From Rufibacter sp. XAAS-G3-1 (GTDB taxonomy: Bacteria; Bacteroidota; Bacteroidia; Cytophagales; Hymenobacteraceae), in the NCBI RefSeq assembly GCF_013623775.1, contig NZ_JABFAM010000018.1:40950-104949 (forward strand): a DNA stretch of 64,000 bases, written 5' to 3'. The notes under the pieces are model-generated. The model saw only the letters and a program-made list of their open reading frames with translations, did not search any database and was not told the origin of the DNA. Both the position numbers and the translations under genes were made by a program. How positions within the stretch are numbered: position 1 is the stretch's first letter; each line of letters begins with the position of its first letter. Positions 27,731-36,428 of the stretch are shown piece after piece.

Positions 27731-27774
27731 CTCTTATTCTGGCCTGCTTTTAAGAAAACAGGCCAGAATAAGAG
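27731..27774. repeat. 16-bp perfect hairpin of the locus hairpin family
   Basis: The stem 27731-27746 pairs exactly with 27759-27774, with core ctggcctg/caggccag and a tttt...aaaa loop. It lies between the esterase and DUF2961 genes, directly after a classical terminator. Confidence 0.75.
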
Positions 27775-27808
27775 CATCTTTCACCATGACTCACCATTTC
27801 TACCCATC

Positions 27809-29467
27809 ATGAAAAACCTTACTATCATCTTCGCTTTGCTCCTGCTGCCTCTGGCGCTGTTTTCCCAGAAGAAAAACCCTAAAGCTAAGACGTACACCTA
27901 TCCTGAGCTGGTAAAACGAGTGTATGACCTGGAATATCTGGCCACTCCCCCACTGGAGGGCGAAAAATCAGGAACCTTCACCAGTTATGACCGAAGCTCC
28001 AGGTATGACGCCGCCACCGGCCAGTATGTGAATTGGGAGGCGAACAGTGACGGTGAAGGCTTTATTAGGGAAGAGAACGGTGGCCAGGTAGTGTTTGAGA
28101 GCAACGGGCCGGGCGTGATCTGGCGCATCTGGAGCGCACTGGCCAAAGAGGGGAAGATCAAAATTTACCTTGACCACTCAGACACCCCGGTCATAGACCG
28201 GCCGTTCAGGGCCCTTTTTGAGAACTTTGATGACGGTGTGCCCCCCATGAACCTGCCCAGTTTCGTGATGACTCTTTCCAGGGGCAGAAACCGATTTTTA
28301 CCCATTCCTTACAACAAGCACTGTAAAATAGTGCTGGAGAAGAACTGGGGCGCCTACTACCACATCACCTATTCTACCATGCCAGTAGGTACCAAACTGC
28401 CCCAGTTCACGGGCGTTTACTCCAAAGAAGATGGTTTTGCGCTAGCAGAGGCAGACCGTTTCCTGTACAACCGTGGGTTTGCCCGAAAAAGGTATGACGG
28501 CGAGAAGGAAGAGAAGGTGACCAAGACGGCAAAAGCAAACGCCGCGACGCTGGTTAAGACAATTTCGGGCAACCGGGCCATCAACCATTTCAACATCTCC
28601 TTAGACGAGTCATATTCTTCTGACAGCGCCAAGCGGCAAGACCTGCTGAAAAACCTGTGGATGAGGATCACGTGGGATAAAGACGCGCAGCCCTCGGTAA
28701 TGGTGCCCATTGGGCTGTTCTTTGGGGCGGTGCCAGAGGTGCAGCCTTACCGGTCTTACCCCATAGGAACCCCAGACGGGAAATTGTTTTACTCCAACTG
28801 GTACATGCCTTTTTCAGAGAAAGCCACCATTGAGCTGGTGAACCGGGGCGGCAAGACGCACACCGTACAGTGGTCCATTGTGCATTCACCTGTACAGAAG
28901 CCGGCCAAGGAGTTGCTCAGGTTCCATGCTAAATGGAACAACGGGAGGGGATTTGAGGCCATTCAGGCGCAGGGAAGAAAGATAGACTGGCCCCTGCTCA
29001 TCACCAAAGGGGAGGGCCGTTACTGCGGCATGACGCTGCACGTGCTCAACACCTGGCAAGACCCCAAAGAAGAGGCCTCCACCTGGTGGTACGGACAGTG
29101 GGACAAGAAAACCATTGACTGGTGGTGGGGCGAGGGCGATGAAAAATTCTTTGTGGACGGCGAGAAGTTCCCGTCATCTTTTGGCACCGGGAGCGAGGAC
29201 TACATTGGCTACGCCTGGTCGGCAGAGCCCCCTTTCGCCCTGTTTGACAGCCCCTTCTCGGCGCAGCCGCAAACCCCCATCAACGGCAATGGCCACACCA
29301 TTGTGAGCAGGTTCCAGATTGCGGACAATGTTCCGTTCTTCAACTCCTTTGAAGGAGTGCTGGAGAAGTATAAAGAGAACAGATGGGGTGAGCAAAAGCA
29401 GAACATTTGCGAGTATGAATCTGTGAGTTACTGGTATTTGGAACCAGGGCAGGCAGACAGCTACTAA
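27809..29467 (+). CDS. DUF2961/GH172 family enzyme (difructose anhydride or alpha-fructofuranosidase type)
   Basis: This 552-residue protein has a signal peptide (about 1-19, ending L-F-S-Q). The DUF2961 hallmark G-T-G-S-E463-D-Y-I-G-Y-A-W is present, as is the N-terminal G-V-I-W-R-I-W-S segment. Family knowledge: DUF2961 is now glycoside hydrolase family 172, whose characterised members include difructose dianhydride I synthase/hydrolase acting on alpha-D-fructofuranosides. It is the last gene of a fructan locus, so fructose-containing anhydrides or alpha-fructosides are a sensible substrate guess. Assignment to the family is strong; substrate is inferred. Confidence 0.88.
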   Translation: MKNLTIIFALLLLPLALFSQKKNPKAKTYTYPELVKRVYDLEYLATPPLEGEKSGTFTSYDRSSRYDAATGQYVNWEANSDGEGFIREENGGQVVFESNGPGVIWRIWSALAKEGKIKIYLDHSDTPVIDRPFRALFENFDDGVPPMNLPSFVMTLSRGRNRFLPIPYNKHCKIVLEKNWGAYYHITYSTMPVGTKLPQFTGVYSKEDGFALAEADRFLYNRGFARKRYDGEKEEKVTKTAKANAATLVKTISGNRAINHFNISLDESYSSDSAKRQDLLKNLWMRITWDKDAQPSVMVPIGLFFGAVPEVQPYRSYPIGTPDGKLFYSNWYMPFSEKATIELVNRGGKTHTVQWSIVHSPVQKPAKELLRFHAKWNNGRGFEAIQAQGRKIDWPLLITKGEGRYCGMTLHVLNTWQDPKEEASTWWYGQWDKKTIDWWWGEGDEKFFVDGEKFPSSFGTGSEDYIGYAWSAEPPFALFDSPFSAQPQTPINGNGHTIVSRFQIADNVPFFNSFEGVLEKYKENRWGEQKQNICEYESVSYWYLEPGQADSY

Positions 29468-29603
29468 GATTATGTAGTGGTGTAGAGAGTTTGATGGGAT
29501 AAAAGTTTGCAGCGGAGTGTTTAGGATGATGGAATGTTCGAAGTCCTCATCAATATAAACTGTCCATACTTCCAGAGCAGAAAGATAATGGAATTGCAAT
29601 GTT

Positions 29604-30690
29604 TTACTGGAGGCATTTTATCAGGCAGCCATGGTTACGCTAATGTTTGCTCATACTGGCAGGGGGTCAGGTAACCCTGTGCCGAATGCCTCCTTTCCCT
29701 GTTGTAGAATATCTTTATATACTCGAATGTTGCCAGCCTAGCCCCTTGCCTAGTGGTGAACTTTCGGTGGTAGATCAGCTCTGTCTTCATTGCCAGAAAA
29801 GAAGCTTTCGCCACCGCGTTGTCCCAGCAGTTGCCCTTGGGGCTCATGCTCTGCACTACCGGTATCCCCTCCATTTGCCTGCGGTAGGCACTGCAGGCGT
29901 GCTGTACACCCCGGTCAGAGTTGAAGCCTGATTCAGTACCGCCGTCAGGTAAAGCCAGCCCTCCCAGGTTCTGAGGTAGGTTAGGTCTGATACCCACTTC
30001 TGAGCCAGTCTTTCCTCAGAGAAATTGCTTGACAGATAGTTCACGGCCACTGTGCATGCATGGTTGGAGTCGGTGGTCTGCACTCGGCATCTTTTCAGTA
30101 TAATGCTGCTGATTAAGTGCAAGCGCATCAGCCTGGTACGGGGACGCGAGGCCAGAATACCTTGCATCTTGAGTTCGGCAGCTATCCTGTTGGAACCGTA
30201 GCAGCACTTGCTCTGCCGGTGAACCAGTTTGATCCGCTCCTCGAACTTCCTTGCTCCAATTGGGTGCTTGCACCAATAGCAAGCCACTGGTGCTCACCTT
30301 CAGCACCTGACACATCCTCTCGACGGGGAATAGATACCGGTGCTCTGCTATGAATCGGTATACCGCTCACCTCCCTGGGAGAAGATGCCGGTGGCCTTTT
30401 TTAGAATGTCGCGCTCCAGTTGCGCCTCCCTCAGTTCCTTTTGCAGCCGCTTGATCTCCCTCTGGTCCTCTGTCAGCCCCTGGCCGGCTGCGCAGGCAAA
30501 TCCATGCCGTTGCGCCACTTGCTCAGCCTGCTGGAGTCAATACCCCTACTCTCGGCCACCTCCTTTACCGAGACCCTCGCATAGGACAGCTCCACGGCCA
30601 TCTGCTTGAAGGATTCATCCAATACACGTTTATTCATATGGTCTAAGTTAACAGTTTATCTAAAACTGCCCTTCTTAAAACCTCCAGTCA
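29604..30690 (-). mobile_element. Decayed IS3-family insertion sequence
   Basis: Imperfect terminal inverted repeats are visible: the left end reads ttactggaggcattttatc from 29604. The right end, read on the other strand from 30690, begins tgactggaggttttaagaag. Both ends run on to ggcag. Between them lie broken orfA and orfB on the minus strand. No target duplication was found next to the ends, which suggests later rearrangement; the right end touches a truncated TolC gene. Confidence 0.75.
29635..30637 (-). pseudogene. IS3-family transposase OrfA and OrfB, frameshifted
   Basis: OrfA starts at ATG 30637 (M-N-K-R-V-L-D-E-S-F-K-Q-M-A-V-E-L) with a helix-turn-helix. It breaks near 30475 and resumes in another frame with a leucine-zipper-like stretch ([15 protein letters not shown]). 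OrfB begins near 30365 (R-M-C-Q-V-L-K-V-S-T-S-G) and passes through several frames. The catalytic core reads S-D-L-T-Y-L, then S-D-R-G-V-Q, then D-N-A-V-A-K-A-S-F. In IS3 enzymes that last block is A-E-S-F-F, so the catalytic glutamate is lost. It is inactive. Confidence 0.85.
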
Positions 30691-30698
30691 AAGGTAGC

Positions 30699-31262
30699 AA
30701 CTCCAGTTAACAAGCTTCGCGCCCGGCAGTCGGTTGACTCGGTACTATTGATCACAGCGCAGAAATACTGGAACCTGGTAAACCTGCAGGAACAGCATAG
30801 GGTATTGGAGGCGAATGAGCGCCTGCTGGATACGCTCTTGAAGCAGCAGACCGACCTGCTGGCATCGGGCCTGATAGCCCGCAATGACATGCTGAAAGTA
30901 AGGGTGCAGCGAAGCCGCCTGCTGCTGAATAAAAGCCAGCTGGAGAGCGGCAAGAAGATAGCACTGCTCGACTTCAGCCTCTATGTTGGTATACCATATG
31001 ATTCTGCTCTGGTGATGCAGGATACCTTGGCGACAGGCGTATTACCCCCTTTAGAAAGCTTTGGGCCAGACAGCTCACTGGTGCAGAACAGGAGCTACCA
31101 GCTTTTACAGAAGATGCTGGAGGGTGAGCAGCTGCAAACCCGGCTCACCAAAGCAGATTATATGCCCACTGTTTCCATAGGTGTGAATGCGGCGCAGACC
31201 GGCGTGGTAAACAGGGGGATCGGCAGCACGTTTATGCCGCTCTCGTTTGGAATGGTCAGCTG
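30699..31262 (+). pseudogene. TolC-family outer-membrane factor, internal fragment
   Basis: This fragment covers roughly residues 120-310 of a TolC-type protein. About nine in ten residues match the intact TolC gene at 35119-36411, on the opposite strand. It is cut on the left by the right end of the IS3 element and on the right by the start of an unrelated minus-strand gene fragment at about 31262. Both the signal peptide and the C-terminal third are missing, so it cannot function. The two copies are in inverted orientation. Confidence 0.85.
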
Positions 31263-31388
31263 TAAACTCTTTGCACTTCCGGCAGGGGAGTCATGATGGT
31301 GGGGCGCAAAGCTATGCACCAATAGGAAAATATTGGCGAAAGCGAGGAATACCGCAGAAAAGGACTTTTTGAAAATAGGTTGACTCAC
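31262..31388 (-). pseudogene. N-terminal fragment of a small secreted or membrane protein with an H-H-H motif
   Basis: From a GTG at 31388 the minus strand reads a hydrophobic signal-like segment (F-L-A-F-A-N-I-F-L-L-V-H-S) followed by P-H-H-H-D. This resembles the N-terminus of small Bacteroidota proteins of the DUF6769 kind, often found near metal efflux genes. After about 40 codons it runs into the end of the TolC fragment, so only the N-terminus survives. Family naming is tentative. Confidence 0.45.
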
Positions 31389-31512
31389 CCTTATCCGGTT
31401 TGATTTTGGTAAAGCATATAAAATATGCTCCTTATAACAGCAAAATATGGCACTTTTAGCCGCTGAACACCTGATATTCTTATATTAAACGGTAAGTACT
31501 TATATAAAGGTA

Positions 31513-32477
31513 TTGAACTAGGCACTTAACTAATAATCAATTTATAAGGGTGCGGGGTTTTTGTGATCATCCGTTCCATGAGGTTCTCGAAGATTCCCTC
31601 CTTCATTTTGTGTCGGTTGAAGCGGTAGGTGTACTCGTCGATGTATGCCTGGAGGTGGCGGACCGAATGGTGGATTCCCCTGAGCCAGGCCTTGAAGAGC
31701 ATGATGCTGCGGTGAAGCTGGGGGAAGTTCCTGCCCTTCTTCTGGGACTTCTCCCCCACCAGCTTGGGAAACTCCTCCTCCAGGCCCCTGGCCGGCCCAG
31801 CCGTCGGTGCGCACCTCTGCATCGGGGCTGATATGGCTCTGCATGAACGATTTCAGGTTCTTCTTGGAGGCCGTCTCTATCACGCGCCCGTACATGCGGC
31901 TCACGCCCTTGCCTTTCCGCTCGATTGCCACCGCCACTATTTTCTTCTTCCCCTCGTTGCGGCCTATGGCCTCCTCGTCCTGCCCGCCCACGTACGTCTC
32001 GTCCACGTCCACCTTGCCCGCCATGGGAAAGGCCCCGCTGCTCCCCATGGCCTTCATCACCTTCCGCTTGAAGAGCCAGCACGTCTTCTGGCGCAGCTCT
32101 AGCTTTCGGCTCAGCTCCGTGCTGCTGATGCCGTTCTTGCAGGTGGAGACGTAAAAGATGATGTGGAAGGCCTTGAGGATGGGGAACTTGAGGCGGTGGA
32201 ACAGCGTGCCCGCCGTGGGCGACTCGATGTAGCCGCAGCTGGTGCACTGCCGGTCAAGGGCATTCGCCCCGCGGCAGTACTTGCCGTGGCCGCAGTGGCT
32301 GCAGGAATAGCCATCCGCCCACTTCAAGCCGGACAGGTACGTGCGGCAGGCCTCATCGTCGGGGAAACGTGACTGAAACTCGAACAGGGACAGGCTTTTG
32401 AATCTCTTCTCCATGTAACTTGCTTAATATCAGTTAATTTAAGGATTTTAACGGCATTAAACAAGTGCCTAGTTCAA
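31513..32477 (-). mobile_element. IS1595-family insertion sequence with 8-bp target duplication
   Basis: Both ends start ttgaactaggcactt (left 31513, right read from 32477 on the minus strand), giving 15-bp perfect terminal repeats. The element is flanked by the direct repeat taaaggta at 31505-31512 and 32478-32485. An 8-bp duplication is the known signature of IS1595 transposition. The intact duplication shows that this insertion is recent compared with the surrounding debris. Confidence 0.92.
31526..32414 (-). pseudogene. IS1595-family (ISXO2-like) transposase with one frameshift
   Basis: The protein starts at ATG 32414 with an N-terminal zinc ribbon (C-S-H-C-G-H-G-K-Y and C-T-S-C-G-Y). 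The DDE-like core has D-V-D-E-T-Y-V-G-G and R-T-D-G-W-A-G. Just after W-A-G, near 31795, the frame shifts. The proper C-terminus (G-L-E-E-E-F-P-K-L through H-S-V-R-H-L-Q-A-Y-I-D-E-Y) continues in another frame to 31526. Loss of two bases would explain it. The rest of the gene is undamaged, so the copy is either freshly inactivated or contains a sequencing error. Confidence 0.85.
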
Positions 32478-32485
32478 TAAAGGTA

Positions 32486-33017
32486 TATTGCCTTTCAGTT
32501 CTTTACTTTCTACAGTACAGGCCTTAAAGTCTGTTTCCATTGACGGGCAAAGGAGCCATTATAATCTAGGCTTACTAAAATGAACCTTCCTAAAAGGCAA
32601 AGAAGTGTCCGCTCAGCATACCTTAATTTTATGTTCAGCATGGATATTTCCAGTTATGCTAAGTAAATCACTTTTCATTCTTAAGGATTTTGGTTGTAAA
32701 TACTCGCTTCCTAGTTTGGAAAATGAAAATAGCGATTTGTATTTAACATAATGTAATTTATAAGACCCTGTATATGCTTTAATTTTAAAGCATATACGCT
32801 TGCTACCATTAAAACCGTTGTATGTCTTAATAGATAAGAAACAGAGTTCTTCAGTCCGATGGCTAGCGACAAAGAAGAGCAGTAGGCAGTTGATAGTAGA
32901 TTATCGTTCTATGTACAGAACGTCGGGTGTAGCCGTTAGAACTATCAAAGCATCGCTAAGTATTATAGTGAGAGCGATTGTGCCTGTTACACGCTTGACT
33001 GCCGCTGGCGAGAAACG
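32486..33017. other. Non-coding stretch with an AT-rich inverted repeat
   Basis: No gene was recognised. A perfect 13-bp inverted repeat (gtatatgctttaa at 32770-32782 and its complement at 32785-32797) is separated by two bases. A shorter copy of the same motif (agcatat...atatgct) lies at about 31412-31428 on the other side of the IS1595 element. Confidence 0.5.
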
Positions 33018-33470
33018 CTACTTAGTGATGCCATAGACACAACGTTGGCCGTCTGTGATGATACGCCTAACTCTGTTAACCTCATATTCTTTGCCGATCA
33101 GCGATTTAAAGTTCTTGAACTCCGCTCTGCAAAAACCCTGTCGTTCGGTAGCCGATGCACAGATCGGATAATAGTTTTATGCATCGTCCTCTTTCTTCAA
33201 TTCAGCTATATAGCCTTCCTCGGAGCGGATTTTGGCCAGTGTCTCCAACCGTTCTTCCAAGGTCGCAGCATTACTTAATTGCTATTCGTATCGTTGGCAG
33301 GTCTGATTTCCCCGGTTACCAATCAATAGTTGCAGAGCATTATCCCCTAGAAGGTTTCTCACGGACTGCAGTAATTCAGCGATCACCTGGGCAGGGGATC
33401 AGGAAGCCAGAACTGGCCCTTTTCGCTTAAAGCGTAAAATGTTGTCGATCGCCCCACACGCTCGCTCCTG
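33018..33470 (-). pseudogene. Relic of a SufR-like winged-helix regulator with cysteine motif
   Basis: The minus strand ends cleanly at TAG 33018-33020. The C-terminal part reads P-I-C-A-S-A-T-E-R-Q-G-F-C-R-A-E-F, and R-C-V-Y-G follows near the end, matching the cysteine cluster of SufR-like (DeoR/ArsR-type) regulators thought to bind an iron-sulfur centre. Upstream blocks (L-E-E-R-L-E-T-L-A-K-I-R-S-E-E-G-Y and L-L-Q-S-V-R-N-L-L-G-D-N) are recognisable. They are interrupted by an in-frame TAA, a TAG and at least one frameshift. The DNA-binding domain is no longer readable. Confidence 0.65.
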
Positions 33471-33574
33471 GCAAAATTATGTACCAGGGCAAGGGCTCAA
33501 TGTTCTGAAACATCGCGTCTATTGGCCAAAGAATTATAATTAACTAAATAACAGAACACTAGTATACTATTTCG

Positions 33575-33846
33575 TTTCAGTCGCTCCTGGGTAATGATCC
33601 TTGGCTAAAGCCATTTACTGACGATGTGCTAAAAGAGCTACCTGCCCAGGGAAAAAGAATGTACTGGTTTTTAGTCCCGCGTTTGTTGCAGATTACATAG
33701 AACCTACAATAGAAGTAGGCTTATAATCCAAAGAGAAGTTTGAATAAGCAGGTGGATAGCGCTGGCAATTGATAGAAAGCCTGAATACACATCCACTTTG
33801 GGTGGAGGCTGTTAAGCAAATTGTTTTAAATACAACGGTGCTTTAG
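33575..33846 (+). pseudogene. hemH: Relic of ferrochelatase C-terminal half
   Basis: The plus strand reads G-N-D-P-W-L-K-P-F-T-D-D-V-L-K-E-L-P. After a one-base shift it reads S-P-A-F-V-A-D-Y-I-E-P, and after further stops A-G-G, R-W-Q-L-I-E-S-L-N and H-P-L-W-V-E-A-V-K-Q. These are the ordered conserved blocks of bacterial ferrochelatase. At least three in-frame stops and one frameshift are present and the N-terminal half is gone. It sits head-to-head with the SufR-like relic, so a small iron/heme gene group has decayed here. Confidence 0.75.
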
Positions 33847-33964
33847 ATGAACTGGATAGTGGGCTACTACCATGCAATAAGGGTTGGTGGGCTGGTTACT
33901 GTGTTTTTGGTATTTACAAAAATACCTCTTCTGTCCCGGCCAATTACCGAAAATTACAATCAGG

Positions 33965-34558
33965 TCACGCCTTCAGGCCATGCATCAGAATACTGTGGAT
34001 CGTCCCCATCCTGCCTTCAAAGTCCGTAAGCTTGTTCTCGATCAGCAGACCGATTTCGATTCCTTTGAAAGCACATACCAAGGCAAACGCGACAGCATCC
34101 ACATCATCGGCCGTGTAGTGCGAAAGCTCTCCCCGCTCCAGCCCAAACTTGAGAATGTTGCGCACCATGCTGATTTCCCGGGCCTCGTACCTCCTCTTCA
34201 GCTCCATGATGTGGTGAATGTTCGCTTCAACTTCCCCGCGGATGACGTTGAAGAGGTTGGCATTTTTCTGTATGGCCCGGAACTTGGTGATACCAATGGC
34301 CATCAGCTTTTCCTCGGCTGTCTGCGCTTTGGCTACTTCTCCGCTCGTAACACGGAACACCTCTTCCATCTCACGCGTCACCACACTGTCAAAGATCTGC
34401 TCCTTGCTTTTATAGTAATAGTAAAGCGTGCTTTTCCCTTTCCCTGCGGCCTTCGCTATGTCCTCCATGGTAGTTTTACTCCAGCCAAAGCGGATGAATA
34501 GCTTTTGAGCCTCGTTCAGAATCTCCGTTTTAATACACTCGTCTTTATTATCGCTCAT
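33965..34558 (-). CDS. TetR/AcrR-family transcriptional regulator
   Basis: This 197-residue protein has an N-terminal helix-turn-helix (about 10-58) with the TetR signature T-T-M-E-D-I-A-K-A-A-G-K-G-K-S-T-L-Y-Y-Y. A helical ligand-binding domain follows. It lies downstream of, and on the same strand as, the RND pump operon, 560 bases past the end of the TolC gene. A second, different TetR gene stands at the front of that operon. This one could control the same pump or a gene that has been lost. No operator was identified. Confidence 0.9.
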   Translation of the reverse strand: MSDNKDECIKTEILNEAQKLFIRFGWSKTTMEDIAKAAGKGKSTLYYYYKSKEQIFDSVVTREMEEVFRVTSGEVAKAQTAEEKLMAIGITKFRAIQKNANLFNVIRGEVEANIHHIMELKRRYEAREISMVRNILKFGLERGELSHYTADDVDAVAFALVCAFKGIEIGLLIENKLTDFEGRMGTIHSILMHGLKA

Positions 34559-35118
34559 ACCTAATAGACCAAAATCGTATTATGGTCCAAAGGTACAACA
34601 TTTAATAATTAATTAACATAAGCTTGGTAGTAATTAGAGACTGCTTTATTTATTCATTGGGCTACAAAGGGAATTCATCAGAACCTGGCTTCGTCATTTT
34701 CTCGCCATAGTGCTGCTATGCCACTTAAAAGGAGCCTTGCCAGAGCCCGAAAGTCCTCCTATTCGCTGCCAACAATAATATTAAAAACAGCCTCTGAGAA
34801 ATGTAATGATAAGTTACAGTTGCAGATAAACCATTTACTAACTTATGTGTTAGAGGGAAGTTCTTTAGAAACAGACATGAACTCCCTCACCAAGCTGCTA
34901 AACTTTGTCTAAGCGTGTTGTTAACCCACTTCAAGTGATTCGCGTCCTCATTGCTTCAAGGTAAGCATCTTTTATCTGTCTGAGTTTCTTCTGCCATAAT
35001 GCCTGTGCAGATCCTTCCTATTAATAGCTTTTAAATGCACGTCGTCTCTATGAAGAGTTCTTCAATTTAATTGTTAGTAAACCCACTGTCATATATTTGC
35101 ATGAGATACGGGCTTATG
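34559..35118. other. Gene-poor stretch between TetR and TolC genes
   Basis: No recognisable gene. A 64-codon open frame at 34718-34912 (plus) contains a plausible L-Q-I-N-H-L-L-T-Y-V-L-E-G-S-S helix but has no family match I can name and no clear ribosome-binding site. It may be a relic. Confidence 0.4.
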
Positions 35119-36411
35119 CTACCTCTGCCCCGAGGATATTCCACTCGCATAGGCGTAGCTCTCCTTCTTTAGCTGGAAGTTAGCGTAAGCTCTGGCCAGG
35201 GCGCTGGCAGCTTCCTGGTACAAAGCCTGCGCATCCATTACCTCTGTTACACTTGCCAAGCCACTGGCATAGTTGTCCTGGCTTACTTGCAGGTTGCTGC
35301 TGGCCTGCTCCAGGTTTTCTTGCGCAAAGGCAATTTCCTTGCGGCTATCCACCAGATCATACCAGGCTTTGGTAATTCCCACCTTCAGCTGATCGCTTAC
35401 GCTTTCAAAGTTATTTTTCGCTTTCTGCTCACTGATAGCACGCTGCTTCATTTTATGTTTGCCCTCACTCCACCAATCGCTGATAGGGATGCTGACCATG
35501 CCAAACGAGAGAGGAACAAACGTGCTGCCGATCCCCCTGTCCAGCACGCCGGCCTGCGCCGCATTCACTCCTATGGAAACAGTGGGCATATAATCTGCTT
35601 TGGTGAGCCTTGTTTGCAGCCGCTCACCCTCCAGCATCTTCTGCAAAAGCTGGTAGTTACTGTTCTCCACCAGCGATGTGTCCGGCCCAAGGCTGTACAA
35701 AGGTGGTAACACGTCTGTCGCCAATGTATCCTGCATCACAAGAGATGAATCGTATGGTATACCAACATACAGGCTGAAGTCGAGCAGCGCTATCTTCTTA
35801 CCACTCTCCAACTGGCTTTTATTCAGCAACAGGCGGCTTCGTTGCACCTTTACTTTCAGCAGGTCATTGCGGGCTATCAGGCCGGAAGCCAACAGGTCGT
35901 TCTGCTGCTTTAAGAGCGTATCCAACAGGCGCTCATTCGCTTCCAGCACCTTGTGCTGTTCCTGCAGGTTTACCAGGTTCCAGTATTTCTGGGCAGTAAT
36001 CAATAGTACAGAGTCAACCGACTGCTGGGCGCGTAGCTTATTTACCTGCAGCTGCAGCTCCGCCAGCTCGTTATAGCTTTTGATTTTGCCGCCTGTATAC
36101 AAAGGCTGTACAGCTGCCACACCAGCCATGTAAAAGTTATTGATACCTTCTGGCAGCATTTCTGGCATAGCAGGCACCAAGTCCTTGAAGCCATACACAC
36201 CAACGCCAGTAACGTCTACCGAGGGCAAATGAGCTGCTTTTGCAATTTTTATACCTGCTTCAGCCGACTCGATGTCCAGCTCACTGTTCTGGATGGCTTT
36301 GCTGTATTTAAGCGCAGCCTCTTTACTTTGCTGCAGACTAATGGTGTGGGGCTGCTGGGCATAGCTGCTGTACCCGATGAGCAGCAGTATAGTATATATG
36401 AAAAACCTCAT
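35119..36411 (-). CDS. TolC-family outer-membrane efflux protein
   Basis: This 430-residue protein has a signal peptide (about 1-18, ending S-Y-A-Q). Two TolC repeats of long alpha-hairpins follow (for example L-Q-Q-S-K-E-A-A-L-K-Y-S at 23-34). It forms the outer-membrane exit duct. It is the last gene of a minus-strand operon: TetR, membrane-fusion protein, RND permease, TolC, with 17 bases between permease stop and this start. An inverted, truncated near-copy lies at 30699-31262. Length is normal for the family. Confidence 0.93.
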   Translation of the reverse strand: MRFFIYTILLLIGYSSYAQQPHTISLQQSKEAALKYSKAIQNSELDIESAEAGIKIAKAAHLPSVDVTGVGVYGFKDLVPAMPEMLPEGINNFYMAGVAAVQPLYTGGKIKSYNELAELQLQVNKLRAQQSVDSVLLITAQKYWNLVNLQEQHKVLEANERLLDTLLKQQNDLLASGLIARNDLLKVKVQRSRLLLNKSQLESGKKIALLDFSLYVGIPYDSSLVMQDTLATDVLPPLYSLGPDTSLVENSNYQLLQKMLEGERLQTRLTKADYMPTVSIGVNAAQAGVLDRGIGSTFVPLSFGMVSIPISDWWSEGKHKMKQRAISEQKAKNNFESVSDQLKVGITKAWYDLVDSRKEIAFAQENLEQASSNLQVSQDNYASGLASVTEVMDAQALYQEAASALARAYANFQLKKESYAYASGISSGQR

Positions 36412-36428
36412 AGCTGAAAATAGTATAC

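Noticed and set aside
31603..32247. Long open frames on both strands across the IS1595 transposase
   Set aside because: They come from GC-rich third positions of the transposase; their translations are repetitive H/R/G-rich and have no domain.
34718..34912. 64-codon frame as a gene
   Set aside because: No recognisable family, no promoter or ribosome-binding site, and it lies in a decayed area; kept only as a remark.
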